The notes under the pieces: generated by a model
Databases searched by the model: none
The model's input: only the letters and a program-made list of their open reading frames with translations
Told to the model about the DNA's origin: nothing
Position numbers and translations under genes: made by a program
In this document: piece by piece, positions 43,812-51,160 of the stretch
How the letters are laid out: each line of letters opens with the position of its first letter
Position numbering within the stretch: position 1 is the first letter of the stretch
DNA from: Bacteroidales bacterium
GTDB taxonomy: Bacteria > Bacteroidota > Bacteroidia > Bacteroidales > F082
Reading direction: 5' to 3'
Length of the DNA: 64,000 nt
NCBI GenBank assembly: GCA_017549805.1
Contig: JAFYNJ010000019.1
Location: 88,312 to 152,311, forward strand

Positions 43812-44813
43812 ATGGAAACATATAGCTACAGAGGAATCATTTCAACATTTAAAAATGTTGTCTCGTCGTTAAAAGAAGCCAAGCTTTGCTATGGCAATGA
43901 GGAGGGGCAGGAGTTTCGTATTATTGACAATATACCTAAAGACTGGGGTGATATTTACTCCATGAATGTCATTACTAAAGAGACTTTTCCTCTGCCTCAA
44001 AAAGTGAAATTGCGGTGGATAACACTGACGGATCTGAAATGTTATGAGCTAAATACAAAAATAGATACTGCTAAAATGGAAGAAATGTGGACGGAGCAAA
44101 AGAAACTCTATCCAAAACAGCCATTTAAGTATGTTGTTGTTGGCATTGCTCCTTATGGTGAGGTGACCCTCTGGCTACGGAGCAATGTCAATGCAGTTTT
44201 ATTTCAAAGGCTTAAAGCCAACGAGGTGGATTTTGACGAAATAGAAAAGTCCGTCTATTCAGAGATGAGAAGCGATGACGAGATAATGCAGGCCATTCTC
44301 TCGAAAGAACAAATAGAAAGTGTGATGAATCAATACAATTACCGCTATGTGCCTTTGGAAGAATACTTTGATGGCAAGCAATGGCGATTGTATGCTAGCG
44401 ATGATGCCAATTATGAAGACATAGATATTGAATGTGTGGAAGACAAGCGCGTGGATGGCACTTTCGATTTTACTGACAGTGATTCTCTCATGAAATACCA
44501 TACCACGGGAATGCCGAAGCGAATTACTGTAAGATGGAGTGAAAACAATGTGAACTATTTTGCTCATTTCTGGTTGAGCACTCATTATGTTACATGGTTC
44601 TTCGAGAGTTTCCACAAATTGTTTCCTGACACGCCTGTGGATCTGCTGATACGACTTGATACGCGCGCCAATCGTTATGAGGTGGCGATGACTGCAGAGG
44701 ACCTGATGCCAAGAGCTTTCATCGGCACCCAGTATATTGTTTTCAAAGATTTTGAGGAAATCGCCCGAAGTGAGTATTTTGACAAGGAAGACGGCGAATG
44801 GAGATGGTTCTAA
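43812..44813 (+). CDS. Putative immunity protein for the upstream effector
   Basis: This 333-residue protein has no signal peptide. It is beta-rich and aromatic (KVKLRWITLTDLKCYEL; KRITVRWSENNVNYFAHFWL), a pattern that repeats roughly twice and resembles DUF2931-type proteins of Bacteroidetes, often encoded beside effectors. The gene starts 9 bases after the effector stop and shares its AT-rich composition. Immunity function is inferred from position and composition. The family match is tentative. Confidence 0.65.
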   Translation: METYSYRGIISTFKNVVSSLKEAKLCYGNEEGQEFRIIDNIPKDWGDIYSMNVITKETFPLPQKVKLRWITLTDLKCYELNTKIDTAKMEEMWTEQKKLYPKQPFKYVVVGIAPYGEVTLWLRSNVNAVLFQRLKANEVDFDEIEKSVYSEMRSDDEIMQAILSKEQIESVMNQYNYRYVPLEEYFDGKQWRLYASDDANYEDIDIECVEDKRVDGTFDFTDSDSLMKYHTTGMPKRITVRWSENNVNYFAHFWLSTHYVTWFFESFHKLFPDTPVDLLIRLDTRANRYEVAMTAEDLMPRAFIGTQYIVFKDFEEIARSEYFDKEDGEWRWF

Positions 44814-44831
44814 CACAAAAAATCAAACGTC

Positions 44832-45320
44832 ATGCAACCAACTTTCAATAAAAAAACGTTCTTCTACGACTACTTTCCAGATCTTCCTGTGATGCGGATG
44901 CGGCTGGATTTTGAGATGGGTTACTACGAGCAGAACATGGTCAAGCAACAGGTGCAGAGCCTGATCCTTAAAGCATACGACCGTTTGGTCGATTTGCATG
45001 ATCTCAAGCATTTCTATGTTTATCCAGAGATCGGGGAGGAGTTCGACGACAACTTCTACCGTGAACTCAAAAACGATGTGCAACGCCAACTTCACAAACC
45101 TGGCTTTTGGGACTTCCTCGACAACCTCATCAAGAAGCAAAGCTTTGATAATGAGCAGGATCTCGATGCCTTCCGAACCAAGGTTTCCGCCGCTCTCGGT
45201 TATGGTCTGCCAAGGAACGAGCATGGCTTTGTAACGAAAGATGCATTTATTGCATTATTTATTCTCGATATTGATGCGCTGAATGGAAGAGAATTACTAT
45301 ATTTGACGAAAATTAATTAA
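44832..45320 (+). CDS. Hypothetical protein, 162 residues, T6SS operon
   Basis: A soluble, acidic, mainly helical protein rich in Phe/Tyr and Asp (KTFFYDYFPDLPVMRMRLDFEMGYYEQ). No signal peptide or membrane helix is present, and I recognise no family. Its composition returns to that of the T6SS core, so it is probably conserved machinery rather than cargo. It might be a baseplate accessory or an unrecognised TssO/TssP-like part, but nothing in the sequence shows this. Confidence 0.7.
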   Translation: MQPTFNKKTFFYDYFPDLPVMRMRLDFEMGYYEQNMVKQQVQSLILKAYDRLVDLHDLKHFYVYPEIGEEFDDNFYRELKNDVQRQLHKPGFWDFLDNLIKKQSFDNEQDLDAFRTKVSAALGYGLPRNEHGFVTKDAFIALFILDIDALNGRELLYLTKIN

Positions 45321-45332
45321 AACAACAATAAC

Positions 45333-46652
45333 ATGAAAAAATATTGCGTAATCGTCCTGTGTTTGCTATGCTCCATCGCAGCAATGGCTCAAGGAACCGA
45401 TACCCTTGTCTTCCATACGGTGGAGGTGGATCCCACCATTGTGCATGGCACGCTGAACGTGAGACCGACAGGAGAGGTCCAAGTGGGATGGAGGGTGAGC
45501 GTGACGGCCACTCCCGATGAGAACTATCATCTGGAATCCGTCACAGTGCACAAGACAACGGAACCCAATGTGACGGTCGAACTTGTTGAAGAACATTTTG
45601 TGATGCCCGATTTCGATGTGATGGTCACAGCAGTTTTTGAATCGGATCTTCCTCTGATTGAAGGCGAAATCACGGCGCCTGCCGCCATCTGTGCCGGCGG
45701 ATCGCTTGAACTGACCGCCCCGGTCGTACAGTTGGCCGATTCACAAGGGTGGGAAATGGCACCTAACGATAGCTTCCAACATCCTACAGCCTATACGGAT
45801 CAGCCTCTGGATGCTTCCTACAATGGTTGGAAGTTGCGTTATTGGGCCTCTAACCGAACAGGTACGGTGTATAGCAATGTCGTTGGCATCACGGTCAACG
45901 AGGTCAAGGAAGTGACCATTGCTGGCGACGCCATGGGATGCACCATGCAGGAATGCGAATACAGCGTCAGGAAAGAGGTTGGCCTGAACTATTCCTGGGA
46001 GGTTTCGGATGCCTCCGCCACGGTAACCGTGAACAGCAACACCGTCAAGGTGTGCTGGAGCACCGCAGGCACACAAAAGGTATCCGTGCTGGCTGAGAAT
46101 CCCACAACGGGATGTTCCGCAAATGCCGAATTGAGCGTCAAGGTGCAGAGTTATGTCAACCCATCCGACCTGAATGCCATCGTGGCCAAGAAACACAACG
46201 GCAAGGAGTACATCCTGATTTATCCGAATCCCAAGGACCACTACAGATACCAATGGTATAAGGACGGCCAAAAGATAGCCGGCGCTAATGGACAATACTA
46301 TTATCAAGAAGGCGGTTTGGATGCCGGTGTCTATAAACTCTACTTGAGTTTCAATGCCGATGCCAACGGCAACCTTTTCGGAGGTGCCTTCACTGCCGAT
46401 TACATCGTTTCAGTTGTTTCCAAACTCGACATCTATCCGAATCCGGCCCAGGAGGGTGACAATCTTGTGGTCGTAAACGAATTGGGCAACGAGGTTGAAG
46501 TCGCCATCTATAGTATGGAAGGCCGTTTGGTTCACCGTCAAACGGTCTCAGGGACGCAAGCCGTTCTCAGCATAGATCTGATGAAAGGCATCTATATGGT
46601 GCGTCTGTCCGACGGCAACAGCAATAAGGTTCAAAAGATAATCATCAAATAA
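45333..46652 (+). CDS. Secreted protein with Ig-like domains and T9SS C-terminal sorting signal
   Basis: This 439-residue protein has a signal peptide (MKKYCVIVLCLLCSIAAMAQ) and an N-terminal repeat-like beta domain (~25-110). PKD/Ig-like segments follow, with a final type A T9SS sorting domain (DIYPNPAQEGDNLVVV, then MEGRLVHRQTVSG and GIYMVRLSDG). Such proteins cross the outer membrane by the type IX system and are surface-anchored. Its place inside a T6SS operon, 8 bases before the Ubl gene, is unusual. A surface role in target-cell contact or in bracing the outer membrane part of the machine is only a guess. Confidence 0.85.
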   Translation: MKKYCVIVLCLLCSIAAMAQGTDTLVFHTVEVDPTIVHGTLNVRPTGEVQVGWRVSVTATPDENYHLESVTVHKTTEPNVTVELVEEHFVMPDFDVMVTAVFESDLPLIEGEITAPAAICAGGSLELTAPVVQLADSQGWEMAPNDSFQHPTAYTDQPLDASYNGWKLRYWASNRTGTVYSNVVGITVNEVKEVTIAGDAMGCTMQECEYSVRKEVGLNYSWEVSDASATVTVNSNTVKVCWSTAGTQKVSVLAENPTTGCSANAELSVKVQSYVNPSDLNAIVAKKHNGKEYILIYPNPKDHYRYQWYKDGQKIAGANGQYYYQEGGLDAGVYKLYLSFNADANGNLFGGAFTADYIVSVVSKLDIYPNPAQEGDNLVVVNELGNEVEVAIYSMEGRLVHRQTVSGTQAVLSIDLMKGIYMVRLSDGNSNKVQKIIIK

Positions 46653-46660
46653 TAAAAATT

Positions 46661-46975
46661 ATGGAAGACTTCTTTTTGTTTTTACGTTACAAGAACAAGA
46701 CCATCAAATTCAAGATCACTGACCCCAATACCGATTTGGAGGTGCTGATGACCAACCTGCGCAAGGCGGTTGACAACACGGGAACCCGTATCTTCGACCT
46801 TCCCGAGATGATCGATTATGTTCCCACTGAGTATTTCTTTGGTAAGAAAGACGAGGTGACCGGACGTGACATCATCTTGCAGCCAAAAGTCGGCAAGACT
46901 AAGAAGACTCTGTTGGACTATAACGTCAAGCCGGGTGATACGCTTGAAGTAATCTCGGATCCCATCGCAGGCTAA
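46661..46975 (+). CDS. Ubiquitin-like beta-grasp protein with free C-terminal Gly
   Basis: This 104-residue protein has the beta-grasp pattern: paired N-terminal strands (FFLFLRYKNKTIKFKI), a central helix (DLEVLMTNLRKAVDN) and a C-terminal segment LLDYNVKPGDTLEVI like that of ubiquitin/YukD-type proteins. It ends in Ala-Gly directly before the stop, so the Gly is already exposed for E1 adenylation without processing. An insertion of ~25 residues lies between helix and last strands. The E2 gene follows 24 bases later, and E1, RING and JAMM genes lie downstream in the same operon. Conjugation to a target is inferred from this set. Confidence 0.85.
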   Translation: MEDFFLFLRYKNKTIKFKITDPNTDLEVLMTNLRKAVDNTGTRIFDLPEMIDYVPTEYFFGKKDEVTGRDIILQPKVGKTKKTLLDYNVKPGDTLEVISDPIAG

Positions 46976-46999
46976 TCCATTGTATAAAGCAATAACAAC

Positions 47000-47617
47000 A
47001 TGGATATGGAACAGTTGTGTGAAATCGATCAACCAAGGGAAATTGATCAATACAAGAACAACCGCTATGTGGGACGGAACCGCCGTCTGATGCATGAGTG
47101 GTCGGCCATTGATCAGCGTTTCAGGAACGATCCCGACATCACTTATATCATCAGGAAACGGAACCCCGACAATCTTCCTGTGCAGTATGAGATTGTCTTC
47201 AAGGTGAAGTCGTTTTGCAACATTCAGGAACCTGATGCCAACGGACTCTGCCTGCCCGTTTGCGCCGATGTGTTCAGGATGCACATTACCATCCCGAACA
47301 ATTATCCGGCCGTGGATAGCAAGCTGGAGTTCAAGTTCATCACCCGCGACGAACAGGGCAATGAGATTCCCCATCCCTGGCATCCCAACATCCGCTTTTT
47401 CGGTGATTTTGCCGGCCGCGTTTGTCTCAATACGCCCGCTTGTGGCACATTCACCGATTTGGCCTGGTATGTTGACCGCGTGATGTCCTACCTCAGATAT
47501 GAGAAATACCACGCCTTGAACACGCCTCCATTCCCAGAGGACAACAAGGTGGCGGAATGGATTTTGGAACAAGCCGAACCGAACGGCTGGATTGAAAAAC
47601 TAAGAAACGAAAACTAA
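47000..47617 (+). CDS. E2 ubiquitin-conjugating-like enzyme
   Basis: This 205-residue protein has a UBC fold with strands YEIVFKV and FRMHITIPNNYP, then the HPN motif (H128-P129-N130, in PHPWHPNIRFF) and the catalytic Cys142 in GRVCLN. Spacing of 12 between Asn and Cys is slightly longer than in most eukaryotic E2s. The C-terminal helix region (LNTPPFPEDNKVAEWILEQ) is typical too. The N-terminal ~40 residues are an extra charged helix. It should accept the Ubl from the E1 (54853-56064) as a thioester. No inactivating change is visible. Confidence 0.9.
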   Translation: MDMEQLCEIDQPREIDQYKNNRYVGRNRRLMHEWSAIDQRFRNDPDITYIIRKRNPDNLPVQYEIVFKVKSFCNIQEPDANGLCLPVCADVFRMHITIPNNYPAVDSKLEFKFITRDEQGNEIPHPWHPNIRFFGDFAGRVCLNTPACGTFTDLAWYVDRVMSYLRYEKYHALNTPPFPEDNKVAEWILEQAEPNGWIEKLRNEN

Positions 47618-47623
47618 ACTGCT

Positions 47624-48781
47624 ATGAAAAGAATAACCATTTTCCTGCTTTCAGTGCTATTTGCACCGGCGATGCTTTTCGCCCAACTTAATGTATCTGT
47701 GTCCACTGAAGGGTCAACCGACCTCAAGGTGACCGTTCCAGGCTATAATGAACGCATTCCTGCTGCTGTCATGAACCTGAAGTTTGAATTCGACCAAGAG
47801 ACGGAAACCCTTTTGGTCCGCATGGGCAGCACCAACGAGAGTACAAAATACGACAAAATCTGGTTGCCACAAAACGACATCCCGTTTGGCGAGCTGAGTT
47901 CCTACATGAACAACCGTGGCGTCAAGATGGTGAAGTCCAATACTTTCGTTGACCAGGAGAATTTCTTGAATCTATCCAGTAAGACGATCAATGCTGCCAT
48001 CCAATGCACGGGCATGTCCTTCACTGGTGTGTACGACCTCAAATCGCCAAAGAAAGTCAAGAAGCAATTGGATCACCAGATGGTTCCTCTTGACGGCAAG
48101 ATGGAGCTTGACCTCAAGTTCAAGGTGTTCAAGGGTGTCAGCCGTACCATGCTGAAGCTGCGCAATCCCATTCCCATGGATCGTAGTGGAAGAAAGGGCA
48201 TCCTCGCTTTCATGGCTGACGATATCGTGATCAACATCAAACTCGAACGTTGCAAGGATGCAGAACAGTTGATCCAGACCATCCAGGAATATGAAGCACT
48301 CTTCCAAGTGGCGGAAGACAAGCTGAACGAACTAAAGAGAAACCCGAGTACGCAAAAGGCCTATAAGGAATTCGTTTTGAGGGAACTTTCCGTGATTGAC
48401 ATGGGACGCTTCAGAGATGCCGACTGTGAAGATGTGCAGAGCAGTTACCAAAGCCTGATGAACTGTATCGATAGGATCAACGACATGGGTTCGTCGTCTG
48501 GCTCGGGGTATGGATATGGCTCGGGAACTTCACAGGATTACGGTTGCGATGTCAATGCCTTGAACAAAGAGATCAAGTCTACCACCTCCAGTTTGAACAA
48601 CTTGGTCAACGACTGGTCGTTGGCTGGTTCTGCTGCAGCCAAAGCGGAGAAGAAAGCCGCCTTCGACGCTGCCGTGAAGAGGTTCGATGACAAGCTGAAC
48701 AGCCTGCCGGCTGGTTGCAAAAACAAGTTGGACCAAAAACTTATCAAGAACTACGAATTTGTTAAGAAACTAGTCAAATAA
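47624..48781 (+). CDS. Exported protein of unknown family, T6SS/Ubl operon
   Basis: This 385-residue protein has a signal peptide (MKRITIFLLSVLFAPAMLFAQ) and no further membrane segment. The N-terminal ~200 residues are beta-rich, and the remainder is helical, with a Gly/Ser/Tyr-rich linker (SSSGSGYGYGSG) near 290. It begins 6 bases after the E2 stop and ends 6 bases before the next membrane protein. I do not recognise it. A periplasmic part of a trans-envelope complex is the natural guess given its neighbours. Confidence 0.75.
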   Translation: MKRITIFLLSVLFAPAMLFAQLNVSVSTEGSTDLKVTVPGYNERIPAAVMNLKFEFDQETETLLVRMGSTNESTKYDKIWLPQNDIPFGELSSYMNNRGVKMVKSNTFVDQENFLNLSSKTINAAIQCTGMSFTGVYDLKSPKKVKKQLDHQMVPLDGKMELDLKFKVFKGVSRTMLKLRNPIPMDRSGRKGILAFMADDIVINIKLERCKDAEQLIQTIQEYEALFQVAEDKLNELKRNPSTQKAYKEFVLRELSVIDMGRFRDADCEDVQSSYQSLMNCIDRINDMGSSSGSGYGYGSGTSQDYGCDVNALNKEIKSTTSSLNNLVNDWSLAGSAAAKAEKKAAFDAAVKRFDDKLNSLPAGCKNKLDQKLIKNYEFVKKLVK

Positions 48782-48787
48782 ACTCCC

Positions 48788-49561
48788 ATGAAGAACGCTT
48801 TCCATAGACTTCTTCTTGTCGTGTTGATGGCGCTGTTTATGCCTGCAAGGTTTTTTGCACAGGACGACTTGGCGGATTTTGTCCGCGAGGAGCTGAACTC
48901 CTATTACAAGGAGTTGGTGAAACTCGACAATCAGATTGAAACCGCCGACGATGCAGAACGTTTGGAAAACCGCTACAAGAACCATATCAAGTTGGTGGAG
49001 TCATGCTATAGCGATTACAGTGAGATCATACGTTACGACAGAAAGCTGTATGCCATCTATGAGGACTACACCGACCTGTATCAGCAGATTGGCAAGAAAA
49101 TCGATGAACTGAAGGAGGAGAAAGCCAAGGAGGAACGTATTGATAAACTCACCGCAAAGCTGAACCGATATCTGGAGCAACTCACCGCATTGGAAGAGGA
49201 GGGTAACCGATATGTTGCAAGCAAGCGTGTCGACTCGCTCCGTGTCGTGAAAAAGCAAGCCGAGGATTGCTATGTGGAAGAAGCCACGGTGGAATACGGT
49301 GCCAATCGCGATTTCATCGATGAGAACGAGGACCTCACGCAGCTTTGGAGAAAGGTCAAGGACACTTATTCCAGGATTTCCACCTTGGAGATCATCAAGA
49401 GTCCCATCGACCTGACCTTTATTCTTGAACTTGTGGGTATCGTAGCAGCCATCGTGGTCACCATCACCATGATCAGCTCCAAGGTAAAGATGGCAAAGGC
49501 GATGAAACCAAAGAAAGAGAAGAAGCCCAAAAAGGAAGAAGAAGACATACCCTCAATATGA
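48788..49561 (+). CDS. Membrane-anchored periplasmic coiled-coil protein
   Basis: This 257-residue protein has a signal peptide (MKNAFHRLLLVVLMALFMPARFFAQ), a long heptad-like helical region (~30-170) and one C-terminal transmembrane helix (FILELVGIVAAIVVTITMI, ~215-235). A strongly basic tail (KPKKEKKPKKEEE) probably faces the cytosol. Its ATG-TGA overlap (49558-49561) couples it to the JAMM gene. The layout suits a periplasm-spanning connector. I see no match to TssL, TssM, TssN or TssO. Confidence 0.75.
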   Translation: MKNAFHRLLLVVLMALFMPARFFAQDDLADFVREELNSYYKELVKLDNQIETADDAERLENRYKNHIKLVESCYSDYSEIIRYDRKLYAIYEDYTDLYQQIGKKIDELKEEKAKEERIDKLTAKLNRYLEQLTALEEEGNRYVASKRVDSLRVVKKQAEDCYVEEATVEYGANRDFIDENEDLTQLWRKVKDTYSRISTLEIIKSPIDLTFILELVGIVAAIVVTITMISSKVKMAKAMKPKKEKKPKKEEEDIPSI

Positions 49562-51156
49562 TCAAGATGAAACAAATAGCAAGATCGATTTGTGCCGTAT
49601 TCCTGTTCCTTTCCATTACGGCTTTGGGGCAGGCTCCCACCATGACCTTTGACGGGAAAAGTCTTCAGGTCGTGGTGCCCTCCGGACATCTTGAGCTGGA
49701 AAAATCTGCCATTGAAAACGATGCCATACGTGATTGCATCGAGTGGGGCGGCCGCGAGACCTGTGTCTTCATGTCAAGTCCCGAACCCTATTACTTGAAG
49801 CCCTTTGGTCTCAAGGATGATGAACCAGTGTACTTGCCGGGGTTGTTCAATGAGGAACCCATCATGATTCAAGTAGAGATGAAACCCCATGAGCAACCCG
49901 TGCAACCCGATCCTGAACCGGCAAAAAAATCCTCCATCCTCAATGTGCTGGTCATCGTGGGGATTGCTTTGCTGTTATTGCTCATCGGCTTGTTCTTCAT
50001 CTTTAGGAAACGCAATAAGGGCAGGGCTTTCAAACCGAAAGAACAAAAGGGACCGGATGTGCTGTCCATGATCACCGACGAGTCGGTTGTTTATGAGAGG
50101 GGACTGGAACATGTGCGTAAACGCGAAAACGAATACCTGACCTTTGACATGGACCAAGTTTTTGAGGATACCGCTGTCAAGAAGGTATATTTCAACACGG
50201 ATCTTATCAAGAAACTGTATGATTTCTTCAACGGTTCCTTGGAAGACGGTGGCCGTACCAATGAGACGGGTTGTTTCATCCTCGGCTGTTGGGATCTTGT
50301 ACAGGGGAGGAAGGACCGTTACGATGTCAGCCTCGAATACATGGTGGAGCCTGGCGACGATGCCGACTTCGGCGAATACAGCCTCAATTTCGGTAAGAAA
50401 ATCGGCATCAACATGGCTTCGGTGATAGACACCCTCGGCCAAAAATCGAAACGCGACTATGTGCTGACCTGCTGGATGCACTCCCATCCGGGATTGGGCC
50501 TGTTCCTTTCGAATCAGGATCTGATCGTGCAGCAGCAGCTTACCTATTCCGATCACCGCAAGCGCCTGCTGGCCCTTGTGATTGATACCAACACCCCCGA
50601 CTTCAAGTTGGGTTTCTTCACGGCCAAGACCGACGGCAAGATGAACAACCAGGAAGAGGTGAGGCAGTGGTTCTCCTTTGAGGAGATCTATCGCCAAAGC
50701 CGTGAAATGAACCGCAATTCGGGTCCGAAGACGAATCTCTTGGAGGAGTTTAAGGCCGATCCCGATTGCTATACCATGGAACTCAACGACGAAAGCCTGC
50801 ACCATATCGGCTTTGCCCCGCATGCCATCAATCAAATCGACAATGCGCTGTATTCCAATTCAAAAGGCGTTGCCGGATATTTGTACGGCGATGAGACGGG
50901 CAATTATGTTCAAATCGGCTGCTGCCTGCCCTACGAGAACGAGGAAAAGGTGGCGTGTTTGATCAACGACAGCGACCTGGATGCAGCATCGTTGGCGAAA
51001 TACGCCGGCGAGACGGAGGGATGCCGTTTTTTGGTTCAATGCGTTGCCGACGACCAACTCCGAGTTTGGACCAGAAATGAACAAGGCGGCATGTCCCCGA
51101 CAGGTAGCACCACATTGACACAAATGAAAGAATGGATTCGAAGAAAGAGAGTATAA
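49558..51156 (+). CDS. Membrane-anchored JAMM (JAB/MPN) isopeptidase-like protein
   Basis: This 532-residue protein has a signal peptide, a short periplasmic part and one transmembrane helix (VLVIVGIALLLLLIGLFFIF, ~130-150). A cytosolic JAB domain follows. The full JAMM zinc site is present: Glu236, then H308-S-H310 with S318 and D321 in the exact H-x-H-x7-S-x2-D spacing. A second MPN-like segment near 410-530 (GYLYGDETGNYVQIG) lacks the Glu and His ligands and is probably a pseudo-MPN. JAMM enzymes remove ubiquitin-like proteins from targets or trim their C-termini. Because this Ubl already ends in Gly, deconjugation is the likelier job. Confidence 0.9.
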   Translation: MIKMKQIARSICAVFLFLSITALGQAPTMTFDGKSLQVVVPSGHLELEKSAIENDAIRDCIEWGGRETCVFMSSPEPYYLKPFGLKDDEPVYLPGLFNEEPIMIQVEMKPHEQPVQPDPEPAKKSSILNVLVIVGIALLLLLIGLFFIFRKRNKGRAFKPKEQKGPDVLSMITDESVVYERGLEHVRKRENEYLTFDMDQVFEDTAVKKVYFNTDLIKKLYDFFNGSLEDGGRTNETGCFILGCWDLVQGRKDRYDVSLEYMVEPGDDADFGEYSLNFGKKIGINMASVIDTLGQKSKRDYVLTCWMHSHPGLGLFLSNQDLIVQQQLTYSDHRKRLLALVIDTNTPDFKLGFFTAKTDGKMNNQEEVRQWFSFEEIYRQSREMNRNSGPKTNLLEEFKADPDCYTMELNDESLHHIGFAPHAINQIDNALYSNSKGVAGYLYGDETGNYVQIGCCLPYENEEKVACLINDSDLDAASLAKYAGETEGCRFLVQCVADDQLRVWTRNEQGGMSPTGSTTLTQMKEWIRRKRV

Positions 51157-51160
51157 AATT

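Noticed and set aside
44832-45320. TssL, TssN or TssO assignment for the 162-residue protein
   Set aside because: It has no transmembrane helix, which those proteins need.
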